A DNA stretch of 55,358 nucleotides from Bernardetia sp. (lineage in GTDB: Bacteria; Bacteroidota; Bacteroidia; Cytophagales; Bernardetiaceae). Positions 1-8,804 of the stretch are shown piece after piece. A program made the position numbers and the translations under genes. The DNA is taken from positions 6,590 through 61,947 of the forward strand of contig NZ_JAHDIG010000016.1 in assembly GCF_020630935.1 (NCBI RefSeq), in the 5' to 3' direction. The notes under the pieces were generated by a model. That model was not told the DNA's origin. It ran no database searches and was given only the letters and a program-made list of their open reading frames with translations. Positions within the stretch are counted from its first letter, which is position 1. Every line of letters begins with the position of its first letter.

Positions 1-1
1 A

Positions 2-547
2 ACCAAAGCTAGTACTGATAGCGTCTAGCTGAGATTTATTGAGCAAGAATGTTTCTTGTAATTGTTCTTGTGTAGCATTTAATTCTTCTAAATTTTGTCT
101 TAATTCTTCTTCTGTCGCTTGTAGCTGTTCGTGTTTGGTTTGGATTTCAAACTCTTGTTCTTTCTTATCTGTAATCAGATAGCGAATAGAAAGATAGCTA
201 GTAATTTTTTTATTGTCGTCAAACATTGGATTGATAACAGTATCTACCCAATAGTAAGACCCATCTTTGGCTTTATTTTTCACCTCTGCTCTCCACGTTT
301 TGCCTCTAGCAATATCTCGCCACATTTCTTTCCAAAATTCCTTTGGATGATGCCCAGAATTTACAATTTTATGGTCTTTTCCCAAGAGTTCTTCCTCTTT
401 ATATTTAGAGACTTGACAAAACTCTTCATTTACTTTCAGAATTTTTCCTTCTTTGTCAGCTATCGATACAATAGCACTTCTATCAATGGCATCTACTAAG
501 GATTGTAATTGATTTTGACAGTTTTCTAGTTGTTCATAGATAGTCAT
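2..547 (-). CDS. PAS-domain sensor protein, 3' part beyond left edge
   Basis: This open frame is not closed inside the window. It starts at the ATG at 547 and runs 182 codons to the left edge. The reading begins MTIYEQLENCQNQLQSL and contains a PAS fold at about residues 12-125, recognisable by the GKILKVNEEFC, LLGKDHKIVNSGHHP and DGSYYWVDTVINPM stretches. A PAC-like end (SYLSIRYLITDKKEQE) follows, then a Glu/Gln-rich coiled coil at about residues 130-172. In the family such PAS and coiled-coil units sit before a further PAS, GAF, kinase or methyl-accepting module. The output domain lies outside the window, so the type of sensor cannot be told. No signal peptide or membrane segment is seen, so this part is probably cytoplasmic. 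Confidence 0.85.
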   Translation of the reverse strand, partial: MTIYEQLENCQNQLQSLVDAIDRSAIVSIADKEGKILKVNEEFCQVSKYKEEELLGKDHKIVNSGHHPKEFWKEMWRDIARGKTWRAEVKNKAKDGSYYWVDTVINPMFDDNKKITSYLSIRYLITDKKEQEFEIQTKHEQLQATEEELRQNLEELNATQEQLQETFLLNKSQLDAISTSFG

Positions 548-548
548 A

Positions 549-975
549 AGGCATTTGGTTTTGAGTGTATTATTTTCCTTAAAAGATTCTAAATTGCCTT
601 AGAGTGGGAAGCTTTGAGTTTTTTATTTTTCTATTAAATACATTTAATGTAAGCAAAGGAAAACTCACTCTAGTCTAACAATTTAGTAGATAAGATGTAA
701 CTAAAATATGATAAAGTACAGGTTACACTATGACTTTTGACAGGTTTTGTTGGCAAAAGACTATTTTGTGTGAATTAGGATAGTTTTTTTATCTAATTTT
801 AAAAAGTATTTGGGTTTGCTCTAAACTTCTTTTTTGACAAAAGATAAGCATTTAGTAAAGTGTATCTTTCTAGTTATCTAACACCAACCCTTTTAATTAA
901 TACATAAAAACAATATAACTATTTTTGAGCTATAATATGTTGTTTTTTTCGACAAAAGACAAATTTTATTATATA
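549..975. other. Intergenic region with GACAAAAGA direct repeats
   Basis: No gene was found between the PAS sensor and dxs. The motif GACAAAAGA occurs at about 836-844 and again at about 951-959, with a related GGCAAAAGAC near 752. An imperfect hairpin (AAAGATA paired with TATCTTT) spans about 840-871. On the minus strand it would lie downstream of dxs, but it lacks a convincing T-tract. No promoter could be assigned with confidence. Confidence 0.4.
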
Positions 976-2898
976 CTAACCTTTTATCCGCAAAATAATA
1001 TTTTCAATAACTCTAGTTACAGCCTTTTTATCTATTCCACAAAAACTATACTGTTCTTGTTGTGAGGCGTGTGAAATAATTTGGTCTGGGATGCCTAAAA
1101 TATCAATACTTTCTAATCTCTTTGTATAATTGTTCTCATTCAGAAATTCTAAAATAGCACTTCCAAAACCTCCTATTTTACTCCCATCTTCTATTGTAAT
1201 AATATTTTTGACACTCTCAAAAGTCAAAATTTTGTGTAAAATATCCTCATCTAAAGGTTTACAAAAACGCATATCGTAATGTGCTATTTTGTTTCTATAT
1301 TTTTCTTCTTGTTCTAAAATATTAATAGCATCTTTGGCGAAATTTCCAACAATTCCGTAGGAAAGAAGTACAATTTTACTCTGTTTATTTACTTCTTTGA
1401 TAGCTCTTGCTTTTCCCACTTCTATTTCTTCAAAATCGTATTTCAAGTCATTCTTTTCTAATAAAAAACCCTCTCCACGAGGATAACGAATTGCAAAAGC
1501 TGTCTTATTTTTATCTAATTGAGCAGAAAAAAGCATATTTTGAAACTCAATTTCATCCATTGGAGCTGCCAAAACAAGGTTTGGAATCGGACGGAGGTAA
1601 GCTATATCATAAACACCTTGATGTGTTGCACCATCATTTCCAACAAGTCCTGCTCTGTCTATACAAAATATAACTTTGAGTTCTTGTAAACAAACATCAT
1701 GAATAATTTGGTCGTAACTGCGCTGTAAAAAAGTAGAATAAATCACACAAAAAGGTAGCATTTTTTGTGTAGCCAAACCTGCCGAAAATGTAACAGCGTG
1801 TTGTTCTGCAATTCCGACATCAAAAAGTCGATGGGGAAACTGCTTTTGAAAATCTATGAGCGAACTTCCAGACGCCATTGCTGGCGTAATGGCTACAATT
1901 TTAGGGTTTTGTTTGGCTAGTTGTGTAATTGTTTTTCCAAAAACATCTTGAAATTTGAGAAACTGTTTTTTTTCTTTTTGGGGTGTTGAGGGGAGAAGTT
2001 TTCCTGTTTTAGTTTCAAATTTGGCTGGAGCATGCCACGAATTATATTGCGCTTCTATTTCTTTGCTCAATGCTGCATTTTCGACAATTCCTTTTCCTTT
2101 TATAGTTTTGATATGCAGAAAGTGAACGTTATTTGAATATAAATTTTGCTCTGTGTTTTGTTTTAGTTCTTCAAAAAAATCAAGCAAACTTTCTAAGTTG
2201 TGTCCATCGATAGAACCATGAAAATACCCTCCAAAAAACTCAAAAATAGAGGGTGGTTGAAATTCATTTTGTATGTCTTGTCTTGATTTGTTTTTTTTCC
2301 ATTTCTGTTTGGAAAGCTGATAAAAATGACTTTTAAGTGTGCCTACATTAGGGTCAATAGACATTCCATTATCATTCAAAATTACCAAAATATTTGGCTT
2401 TATTCCATTCTCTATGTTATTTTGAAGATTATTGAGAGCTTCAAAGGGAAGTCCTGCTGTAAAAGCTCCATCTCCAATCACAGCTATATGCCAACGGTTT
2501 TTGATTTGCTCATCACTAGAAAAACTTGACGCCACAGCCATTCCCAAAATAGCTGAAATGGAAGTAGAAGAATGTCCTGTTCCGAAGTCGTCAAATTTGC
2601 TTTCTTTGATGGATGGAAAGCCAGAAAGACCGTTTGCTTGTCGGATGGTATGGAAATTTTCCTTGCGCCCTGTCAATAGCTTGTGAGCATAGGCTTGATG
2701 CCCCACATCCCAAACGAGCTTGTCAGATGGCTCTGTTCCTAAAAATTGAAAAACCTCATGCAGAGCCACTGTTAGCTCAATTACGCCCAAAGTTGCTCCC
2801 AAATGCCCACCGTTTTTTGCTACATGTTCGATAATAAATTGACGTAGTTCTTTACATTTTTGTTCTAGTTCTACAATATTTTGCTTAGGAATAGGCAT
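976..2898 (-). CDS. dxs: 1-deoxy-D-xylulose-5-phosphate synthase
   Basis: It condenses pyruvate and glyceraldehyde 3-phosphate to 1-deoxy-D-xylulose 5-phosphate using thiamine diphosphate, the first step of the MEP isoprenoid pathway, in the cytoplasm. The 640 residues are close to the family length. The N-terminal HLGATLGVIELTVALH (32-47) and GDGAFTAG (142-149) form the ThDP/Mg site. IAEQHAVTF follows, with the catalytic Glu at about residue 365, and the C-terminal transketolase domain is complete. The ATG at 2898 gives the usual N-terminus. The gene lies 141 nt downstream of rpsT, with the rpsT terminator between them, so it probably has its own promoter, although none was recognised. A short inverted repeat (2928-2952) lies in its leader. 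Confidence 0.97.
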   Translation of the reverse strand: MPIPKQNIVELEQKCKELRQFIIEHVAKNGGHLGATLGVIELTVALHEVFQFLGTEPSDKLVWDVGHQAYAHKLLTGRKENFHTIRQANGLSGFPSIKESKFDDFGTGHSSTSISAILGMAVASSFSSDEQIKNRWHIAVIGDGAFTAGLPFEALNNLQNNIENGIKPNILVILNDNGMSIDPNVGTLKSHFYQLSKQKWKKNKSRQDIQNEFQPPSIFEFFGGYFHGSIDGHNLESLLDFFEELKQNTEQNLYSNNVHFLHIKTIKGKGIVENAALSKEIEAQYNSWHAPAKFETKTGKLLPSTPQKEKKQFLKFQDVFGKTITQLAKQNPKIVAITPAMASGSSLIDFQKQFPHRLFDVGIAEQHAVTFSAGLATQKMLPFCVIYSTFLQRSYDQIIHDVCLQELKVIFCIDRAGLVGNDGATHQGVYDIAYLRPIPNLVLAAPMDEIEFQNMLFSAQLDKNKTAFAIRYPRGEGFLLEKNDLKYDFEEIEVGKARAIKEVNKQSKIVLLSYGIVGNFAKDAINILEQEEKYRNKIAHYDMRFCKPLDEDILHKILTFESVKNIITIEDGSKIGGFGSAILEFLNENNYTKRLESIDILGIPDQIISHASQQEQYSFCGIDKKAVTRVIENIILRIKG

Positions 2899-2927
2899 TC
2901 TTGACGGTTTTTATGAGTCATGAACTC

Positions 2928-2952
2928 TCAACGAAGTTCAAGCCATCGTTGA
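2928..2952. repeat. Inverted repeat in the dxs leader
   Basis: TCAACGA (2928-2934) and TCGTTGA (2946-2952) are exact reverse complements separated by 11 nt. The repeat lies between the dxs start and the rpsT terminator. It could be an operator, a small leader hairpin or a dispersed repeat; the sequence alone does not decide. Confidence 0.35.
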
Positions 2953-2968
2953 AGTAGCTTGTAAATTA

Positions 2969-3006
2969 AAAAAAGGCAACTTTAATCATTTTAAAGTTGC
3001 CTTTTT
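2969..3006 (-). terminator. Rho-independent terminator of rpsT
   Basis: A perfect stem pairs AAAGGCAACTTTAA with TTAAAGTTGCCTTT around a short loop. On the minus strand it is followed by a run of T. It lies 34 nt past the rpsT stop codon, so it separates rpsT from dxs. Confidence 0.85.
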
Positions 3007-3039
3007 GCTAATAAAAGAGTATTCAGAATTTACTACAAA

Positions 3040-3297
3040 TTATGCAGAAAGACTGTTTACATATTTCATCAATTTAGATTTTTTGTTAGCAGCATTTTTC
3101 TTGTGGATGATATTGCGTTTTGCCAATTTATCTACCATCGCTACTACTTTAGGAAGCAATTCTTTTGCTTCTGTTGCATCAGTAGTATTTTTCAAACGCT
3201 TCATGAAAGTACGTGTCGTTTTTAACTGGTAACGGTTACGAAGACGTTTAGCTTCATTTGAACGAATGCGCTTAAGAGCTGATTTATGATTTGCCAT
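3040..3297 (-). CDS. rpsT: 30S ribosomal protein S20
   Basis: This is the small-subunit protein that binds the 5' domain of 16S rRNA. The 85 residues start MANHKSALKRIRSNEAKRLRN, the typical basic N-terminal helix, and continue through RTFMKRLKNTTDA to IHKKNAANKKSKLMKYVN, all characteristic of S20. The length is normal. It is a single-gene unit with a strong promoter at 3640-3671, a leader of about 335 nt and a terminator at 2969-3006. S20 represses its own synthesis in enterobacteria, so the long leader may have a regulatory role, but that is inference. Confidence 0.97.
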   Translation of the reverse strand: MANHKSALKRIRSNEAKRLRNRYQLKTTRTFMKRLKNTTDATEAKELLPKVVAMVDKLAKRNIIHKKNAANKKSKLMKYVNSLSA

Positions 3298-3639
3298 TTA
3301 ATTTTAAACTATTTTTGATGAGTTTCTAATCTTAAAAAAACATCAGATTAAAAAGAATTTTTTGAGTGAGTATCAATATTTATTGAGTAATACTAATACA
3401 AGGAAAAAAATCTAATTTCAATCCTAAATTTAATAAAAATAGAGCAATCTTATTATTAAATTACAGAACTCTTATTTTATGAGAGGAATAAAATAAAATT
3501 CTGATGAAAAGCAATTTTTGAAATATTCAGAAATTACTTTTCTTGATTATTCGTTTTAAAAACGATTTTTTGAATTGATTTCTTTTGGATAAACCTTTAA
3601 AGGTTTGTTATAGGCTCACATCTGAACCTATATGGAGCG
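3298..3639 (-). promoter_or_regulatory. Long 5' leader of rpsT with two palindromic hairpins
   Basis: If transcription starts about 7 nt after the -7 element at 3640-3647, the rpsT message carries about 335 untranslated nucleotides. This stretch contains a perfect 16-bp palindrome, AAACCTTTAAAGGTTT (3591-3606), and an interrupted palindrome of TCGTTTT/AAAACGA type (3551-3565). No open frame of credible length is on the minus strand. The leader is unusually long for a one-gene ribosomal protein unit and may be an autoregulatory site. Confidence 0.45.
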
Positions 3640-3671
3640 CAAAGATACGAACTCCTCTTAATTTTTACAAA
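3640..3671 (-). promoter_or_regulatory. Bacteroidota-type promoter for rpsT
   Basis: On the minus strand, TTTG (3668-3671) is followed after exactly 20 nt by TATCTTTG (3640-3647). This matches the Bacteroidota -33/-7 pattern TTTG-N19-21-TAnnTTTG on both elements. It is the best promoter match seen in the window. Confidence 0.75.
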
Positions 3672-3763
3672 TTACAAGTAACAAATTTGAAGGTAATACT
3701 ATCCATTATTTCGATTAAAGAGAACGTTATTTTAGAGGACTGCAGATTAATAGATATTTGCTA

Positions 3764-3846
3764 TTCTGTGACCCACAGAACAGGGAAAAAGTAATGTTCG
3801 TTGGTGTTTTGGTGTAGTGACACCAACAACTTTTTATTTCCTGTTC
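3764..3846. repeat. Long inverted repeat with overlapping hairpin
   Basis: GAACAGG (3778-3784) pairs with CCTGTTC (3840-3846). Inside it AAAAAGT pairs with ACTTTTT and GTTGGTGT pairs with ACACCAAC, giving a 69-nt nested hairpin. A second hairpin, TTCTGTG-acc-CACAGAA (3764-3780), shares bases with the outer arm, so the two cannot both form fully. The T-tract is interrupted. It lies just downstream of wzc and upstream of the rpsT promoter and may act as a terminator for wzc. Confidence 0.6.
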
Positions 3847-3862
3847 AGTACTTTAGTGTTAT

Positions 3863-6343
3863 TTACCTCTTAATTTTACTTACAATTCTTCTCCACCACG
3901 ACATATTCATATCGTCTGTTTCATAATATCCATACGAACCATATCCACCATACGAACCATAGCCATATACTCCCATAGCTTGAGCTTTCACATCATTGAA
4001 GATAATTCCTACATGTTGTAGCATTTCTTCTGCATAAATGCGTTCTAATCCTTTTAATTTTTCGATTGGAGTTCTGTCTTGTCGAACAATATAAACAGAA
4101 GCATCAGCATATTTTCCTAAAATAAGCGCATCACTTACCAAACCTAGAGGAGGAGTATCAATAACTACATAATCATATCTTTTCTTCAACTCACTAATAA
4201 GTTCGTCCATAGTATTTCCCATTAATAACTCAGCTGGATTTGGAGGCACTAAACCTGCTGCAATTACATCTAAGTTATCTATGGCTGTTGGTTGAATCAC
4301 TTCATCTAATTCTTTACTTCCTATCAGATAGGTACTCAGTCCATCTTTGCTATACTCTCCATTTGGCATAGGCAAATACATTTGAGGTTTTCTCATATCT
4401 GCCACTATTAAAATAGCACGTTTTCCTGTTGATGCTAAAGAAATAGATATATTTGCAGAACAAAAAGATTTTCCTTCTCCAGATATAGATGAACTAATCA
4501 TTAGAGTTTTGGCTCTATCTACACGCCCCATCAAAAATAATAGATTTGATCGTATTGAACGAAATGCCTCTGCTAAAGATGATTTAGGTTGCTCATGAAA
4601 TAAAGGCGCATGATTTTGTTTCTTTTTCTTCTTAGAGTGCATTACTACACCCAGTATAGGTACGCTAGAAATATCTTTTACTTCTTCTAGTGTTTCAATA
4701 GTACTTCTAAAATAGTTTCTGACCTGTATAAGTCCAATAGGAAGGAGCAAGCCTAGAACTAATGCCATAATATAATTTTGTTTTGCATTAGGTGATATTG
4801 CACCATAATTGAAAGGAGGCTCTAATATTTGACTTTCTTCTCTAGCTGCAGCTTGTGCTATACTTGCCTCCATTCGTTTATTGAGAAGTAAAATATAAAT
4901 CTCCTCATTGATTGTGTATAGCCTATTGATATTTACTAATTTGCGTTCTGCACTAGGCAAAGAACTTATTTGCCTATTTAATTCGCTTATTCTACTTTCT
5001 AAATCTTGAGCTGCAATCTTATCATTCGACTTAGTATTTTTCAAATGCTCTAAAAGTGATTCTTTTACTTTATCTATTTCTATATTGATTTCTAATAAGA
5101 AAGGGTTTTTGCTACTTCCTTTTTCCAAATATACTTCTCTTTGAATTTGTAAATCTACTAATCTACTAATGAGTGTATTTGCAATTCCATCTTCTACTCC
5201 TACTGCTGCAGGTGTTGTTATTCCTTTATAGTTGTCATTATCCTTAATATAAGTTATTAAGTAGTCAAGATACTTACCTTTCATTTGTAGTTTTCTCTGT
5301 TCCTCCTCTAAGTAAGTATATTGCTCTAGGTTGCGCCCAACAGCATTTTCTCCAACAATAAACTTATTATTAGTCCTAAAATTTTGTATTTTATCTTCTA
5401 TCAAAAATAACGAATCTCTGATTTGAGCAAGTTGCTCATCTATAAAACCTATAGTACGTACAGCTTCTAGATTTTTATCCTCTAAACCGTATGCAATATA
5501 CTCTTGCATAACAGCATTAATAAAGTCTTTAGCACGTTCTGGAACAGAAGATACTACATTGAGACGAATAATAGAGGCATCTTCTTCTGCATAGGCAGAC
5601 AAACGCTTCGAAAAATTTCTAGCTAATGACGTTGGATTTGTAAATCGGAATCCATAAACACTTCCTTTTATTAAATTTTTATTCAAAATTTTGAAAGTAG
5701 TAGAACTTTCAGCGATTGTTTCCCCAAACTTATAGGTACGAGCTTGCTCCCATTCCTCATAGGAATTGATAAGTAAAAATGTTTTTTCATCTTCAAACTT
5801 AATCTTATAATTAGGAAGTTCTTTCAAAACACTGTCTGCATCGATATTTATAATTACCTCAAAAGGAGTATTTTTTTCTGGGTAAATCTCTGTGGTACGA
5901 ATGCTACCCTCTTGATAATAATACACTCGCATATCCATTTTTTCGCAAACTCTTTTTATGAATGGATAAGAACGTATAAACTTTATTTCAGCAGACAGAC
6001 GCTTACTTCCTCCAAACATATCTTCAGAATAAAGCAAAGCCACAGGTGAAGAGCCTTTTCTATTTTCTTTGATTTGAAGTGATGCACCTATTGTGTATAT
6101 AGGTGTGGCATAATAGGTCTTCCACCATGCAATAGAAAGAGCTACTCCTACACAAAAAGCAATAAAGAATTTATTTTTCCAGAGTGTATAAAGTATTTTC
6201 TTAGGGCTAAAACTATCCTTTTTACTATCTAAAAGTATAGATTGAGAGTTTTTTCTTACTGCTCGCTGCTGTTCTTCTTGCTGTGATTGACCATTTGTAG
6301 TACTGTTTGCTGTAACAGTAACAACATCTTTTTGAATATCCAA
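3863..6343 (-). CDS. wzc: Wzc-like polysaccharide co-polymerase / BY-kinase
   Basis: This is an inner-membrane chain-length regulator with a bacterial tyrosine kinase domain for capsule or exopolysaccharide export. The 826 residues show a membrane segment at about 57-77, a periplasmic Wzz/coiled-coil region and a second membrane segment at about 520-545. The cytoplasmic kinase has Walker A GEGKS (622-626), Walker A' around Asp649 and Walker B VVIDTPP (726-732). The C-terminal Tyr/Gly cluster holds tyrosines at 793, 795, 798, 801, 804, 806 and 807, the usual autophosphorylation tail. The start is TTG at 6343. An in-frame stop lies five codons upstream and no Met occurs before the first membrane segment, so TTG is hard to avoid. 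No wza, flippase or glycosyltransferase genes adjoin it. Confidence 0.9.
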   Translation of the reverse strand: MDIQKDVVTVTANSTTNGQSQQEEQQRAVRKNSQSILLDSKKDSFSPKKILYTLWKNKFFIAFCVGVALSIAWWKTYYATPIYTIGASLQIKENRKGSSPVALLYSEDMFGGSKRLSAEIKFIRSYPFIKRVCEKMDMRVYYYQEGSIRTTEIYPEKNTPFEVIINIDADSVLKELPNYKIKFEDEKTFLLINSYEEWEQARTYKFGETIAESSTTFKILNKNLIKGSVYGFRFTNPTSLARNFSKRLSAYAEEDASIIRLNVVSSVPERAKDFINAVMQEYIAYGLEDKNLEAVRTIGFIDEQLAQIRDSLFLIEDKIQNFRTNNKFIVGENAVGRNLEQYTYLEEEQRKLQMKGKYLDYLITYIKDNDNYKGITTPAAVGVEDGIANTLISRLVDLQIQREVYLEKGSSKNPFLLEINIEIDKVKESLLEHLKNTKSNDKIAAQDLESRISELNRQISSLPSAERKLVNINRLYTINEEIYILLLNKRMEASIAQAAAREESQILEPPFNYGAISPNAKQNYIMALVLGLLLPIGLIQVRNYFRSTIETLEEVKDISSVPILGVVMHSKKKKKQNHAPLFHEQPKSSLAEAFRSIRSNLLFLMGRVDRAKTLMISSSISGEGKSFCSANISISLASTGKRAILIVADMRKPQMYLPMPNGEYSKDGLSTYLIGSKELDEVIQPTAIDNLDVIAAGLVPPNPAELLMGNTMDELISELKKRYDYVVIDTPPLGLVSDALILGKYADASVYIVRQDRTPIEKLKGLERIYAEEMLQHVGIIFNDVKAQAMGVYGYGSYGGYGSYGYYETDDMNMSWWRRIVSKIKR

Positions 6344-6419
6344 CTTTGTATATTTTTACTGAAATTGTATGATTAACTGCTCATTTTCCCTACATTCTTA
6401 TCATTGAGCATTTTAGCCA

Positions 6420-6427
6420 CAAAAATA
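6420..6427 (-). promoter_or_regulatory. Possible -7 element for wzc
   Basis: TATTTTTG on the minus strand fits TAnnTTTG and lies 77 nt upstream of the wzc start. No TTG is present at the -33 distance, so the match is weak. Confidence 0.3.
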
Positions 6428-6492
6428 CAAAATTTTGCTATAAAAGTATTATATAAACAAAACATCTATCATTTCAACTAAAGACTAGCCCA

Positions 6493-6532
6493 TAAAAAAC
6501 TCTCTTTCTAAAATGTATAGAAAGAGAGTTTT
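6493..6532 (-). terminator. Terminator of the nqr operon
   Basis: A perfect 15-bp stem pairs AAAACTCTCTTTCTA (6496-6510) with its complement (6518-6532), followed on the minus strand by a run of T. It lies 25 nt beyond the nqrE stop and shows that the operon ends at nqrE. Confidence 0.85.
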
Positions 6533-6556
6533 AAGAATGTGTTTGTACTTATGTCT

Positions 6557-7177
6557 TTATAGAGTGATTCCCATAAACGACATAAATGCAAGTCCCATAA
6601 GTCCTGTAATGATAAACGTAATACCAAGACCACGTAAAGGAGCAGGAACATTTGAGTATCTCATTTTCTCACGAATAGCAGCAAGTGCAATGATAGCAAT
6701 CCACCACCCAACACCAGAACCAAGACCATAAACTACCGATTGAGCAAGGTCATATTCTTTCTGTACCATAAAAAGTGAGCCACCCAAGATAGCACAGTTT
6801 ACAGCAATTAGAGGAAGAAAAATTCCCAATGCGCCATAAAGTGATGGAGAAAAACGCTCAATAACCATTTCTACAAGCTGTACGATAGAAGCAATTACGG
6901 CAATAAACGTAATAAACTGTAAGAAGGTCAAATCTACTTTTGCAAACTCTTCACCTAAGCCAAACGTAGTGGCTAAAGCTCCTTCTTTGAGTAAATATTC
7001 TTGAATTAAATAGTTTACTGGACAAGTAACTCCCAAAACAAAGATTACTGCAAGTCCAAGTCCCATAGCTGTCGATACTTTTTTAGAAACTGCCAAGTAA
7101 GAACACATTCCTAAGAAGTAAGCGAAAACCATGTTTTCGATAAAAACCGAACGGATAAATATATTTATGTAGTCCAT
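6557..7177 (-). CDS. nqrE: Na+-translocating NADH:quinone reductase subunit E
   Basis: This integral membrane subunit of Na+-NQR has about six hydrophobic segments in 206 residues, which is full length. Cys25 (LGMCSYLAV) and Cys128 ([11 protein letters not shown]) match the two NqrE cysteines that, with two from NqrD, hold the intramembrane iron-sulfur centre in characterised enzymes. It follows nqrD after 53 nt and is the last gene before the terminator at 6493-6532. In most Na+-NQR operons nqrF would come next; here it does not. Confidence 0.95.
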   Translation of the reverse strand: MDYINIFIRSVFIENMVFAYFLGMCSYLAVSKKVSTAMGLGLAVIFVLGVTCPVNYLIQEYLLKEGALATTFGLGEEFAKVDLTFLQFITFIAVIASIVQLVEMVIERFSPSLYGALGIFLPLIAVNCAILGGSLFMVQKEYDLAQSVVYGLGSGVGWWIAIIALAAIREKMRYSNVPAPLRGLGITFIITGLMGLAFMSFMGITL

Positions 7178-7230
7178 TTTATAAAATGAAGTTATGTAGT
7201 TATTTTTTGATTAAAATTTAAGGATATAAA

Positions 7231-7920
7231 TTAATGGTCTTCTACATAACCATTGAAATAACGTTGTACCCAAATAATAATTCCGATAATGATAAACGCA
7301 CCTACTGGGTTAGTCATAAGTCCATTATTAGGAATTGTTATACCTAATGCTTCACCAAGAGGGGCTACAATAGGAATATCTAAAAGCGTTCCTGAACCAA
7401 AAAGCTCTCTAAAAAAAGCAACTACTAAGATAACCCAAGCGTAGCCTAAACCACTACCAAAGCCATCTAGGGCAGAATCATAAGGCTTATTACCCATCGC
7501 AAAGGCTTCCAAACGTCCCATAATGATACAGTTGGTAATGATGAGTCCTACATAAACCCCTACAATTTTGGCAAGGTCATAAAAATAGGCTCTCAAAACT
7601 TGGTCAACTAAAATAACGAGCATTGCTACGATACCAAGCTGAACAATGATACGAATACGTCCTGGTATAACATTACGTAAAAGAGATACAATTACGTTTG
7701 AGCCAATAACTACAATCATTACAGCAGTCGCCATAACAAGAGTAGGAGCAATTTTGGCAGTAACGGCAAGAGCCGAACAAATTCCTAGTACCTGTACAGT
7801 AATTGGGTTAGAATCATCTAATGGGTCGGCTACCAAACGACGACGACGCTTTGAGAACAAATCTTCCGACTTCTTCTTTACTACGGTCGCTTCCATAGAT
7901 GTAGCAGTTTCTGTTGCCAT
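7231..7920 (-). CDS. nqrD: Na+-translocating NADH:quinone reductase subunit D
   Basis: A polytopic membrane subunit of 229 residues, somewhat longer than the usual ~210 because of a basic, cytoplasmic N-terminal extension of about 35 residues (Lys-rich, then RRRR). Cys48 (LGICSALAVT) and Cys131 (IITNCIIMG) are the conserved NqrD ligands of the iron-sulfur centre shared with NqrE. The GRLEAFAM stretch is typical of the NqrD/RnfE family. It lies 86 nt after nqrC and 53 nt before nqrE, in the same transcription unit. Confidence 0.95.
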   Translation of the reverse strand: MATETATSMEATVVKKKSEDLFSKRRRRLVADPLDDSNPITVQVLGICSALAVTAKIAPTLVMATAVMIVVIGSNVIVSLLRNVIPGRIRIIVQLGIVAMLVILVDQVLRAYFYDLAKIVGVYVGLIITNCIIMGRLEAFAMGNKPYDSALDGFGSGLGYAWVILVVAFFRELFGSGTLLDIPIVAPLGEALGITIPNNGLMTNPVGAFIIIGIIIWVQRYFNGYVEDH

Positions 7921-8006
7921 AGGGTTATATATTTTAATTTATTGAATAATTACTCAACAAATATTTTTATGATATTTAATTTTAGAGATTAATTTCTTTA
8001 ACAGAA

Positions 8007-8804
8007 TTACTTCACTAAAGCAATTTCTTCAAGTTCAGAAGAGTTATCAGCAGAAGATTTCTTTACCTTTTGAATGTAGTTTTCATACAAACCTAAGTAA
8101 TTTTCAAGCATTGCATTAACACCACGAGCAGTAATTGTTGCTCCAGAAAGACCATCTACTTCATTTTTTGTCAATGCACCTGGTTCTACATTGCCTTCTC
8201 CCTTAATCATTTGTATCCCCACAAGTTTACCTGTTTCATCTGAAACAGTTTTTCCCTTGTAACGGTTTTCCACTTCTGAATCGGCGATACGTGCGCCCAA
8301 TCCAGGAGTTTCTCCTTTGTGGTCAAATACAGCTCCTTTTACAGTTTTCATATCTGGTTCAAGAGCTATATATCCCCAAATATTATCCCAAAGCCCATTA
8401 CCATAAACAGGAAGGATATAAGCTGTTACTTTACCAGCATCATCTTTAAATTTAAAAACAGGAAGAATTTTTTCACTTTTTTCCTTCTTCTTAAATTCCT
8501 TACGGATGCTTACTTTTTCAGGAATAATTTTTTCACCTTCTTGATTTGTGGTTTTCTCATCGCCATTAACATCTACTGCAATAGATTCGATGTGCTTTTC
8601 ATAATAGGCATTTATTTCTGCACCTGTTTGACCTATTTTATCAAGAGGAACAATAGCACTCAAAATTTGCTTTTGAGTATCTAGCTCTACGGCTTGTCTT
8701 TGAGCATCTTTAGTAAATTCTTTTACAAGCCCCAATACAATAGCGATGACAAGTATCATCCCTATTGAAAATGTTACGATATATGCGTTTGATTCTTTAG
8801 ACAT
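8007..8804 (-). CDS. nqrC: Na+-translocating NADH:quinone reductase subunit C
   Basis: A membrane-anchored flavoprotein of 265 residues with one N-terminal membrane helix at about residues 8-27 and a periplasmic FMN-binding domain. The flavinylation motif DGLSGAT (217-223) ends in Thr223, to which FMN would be attached through a phosphoester bond by ApbE. TPGLGARI (about 166-173) is also a family signature. A charged, Lys/Glu-rich insertion lies at about residues 80-115. Its first 8 nt overlap the end of nqrB, which suggests translational coupling. Confidence 0.96.
   Translation of the reverse strand: MSKESNAYIVTFSIGMILVIAIVLGLVKEFTKDAQRQAVELDTQKQILSAIVPLDKIGQTGAEINAYYEKHIESIAVDVNGDEKTTNQEGEKIIPEKVSIRKEFKKKEKSEKILPVFKFKDDAGKVTAYILPVYGNGLWDNIWGYIALEPDMKTVKGAVFDHKGETPGLGARIADSEVENRYKGKTVSDETGKLVGIQMIKGEGNVEPGALTKNEVDGLSGATITARGVNAMLENYLGLYENYIQKVKKSSADNSSELEEIALVK

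Noticed and set aside
131-499. Plus-strand open frame of 122 codons
   Set aside because: It lies opposite the PAS-domain frame, which has clear domain motifs; the plus-strand reading is an antisense shadow.
3585-3794. Plus-strand open frame of 69 codons in the rpsT leader
   Set aside because: It covers the rpsT promoter and the palindromes, has no recognisable domain and shows no initiation context.
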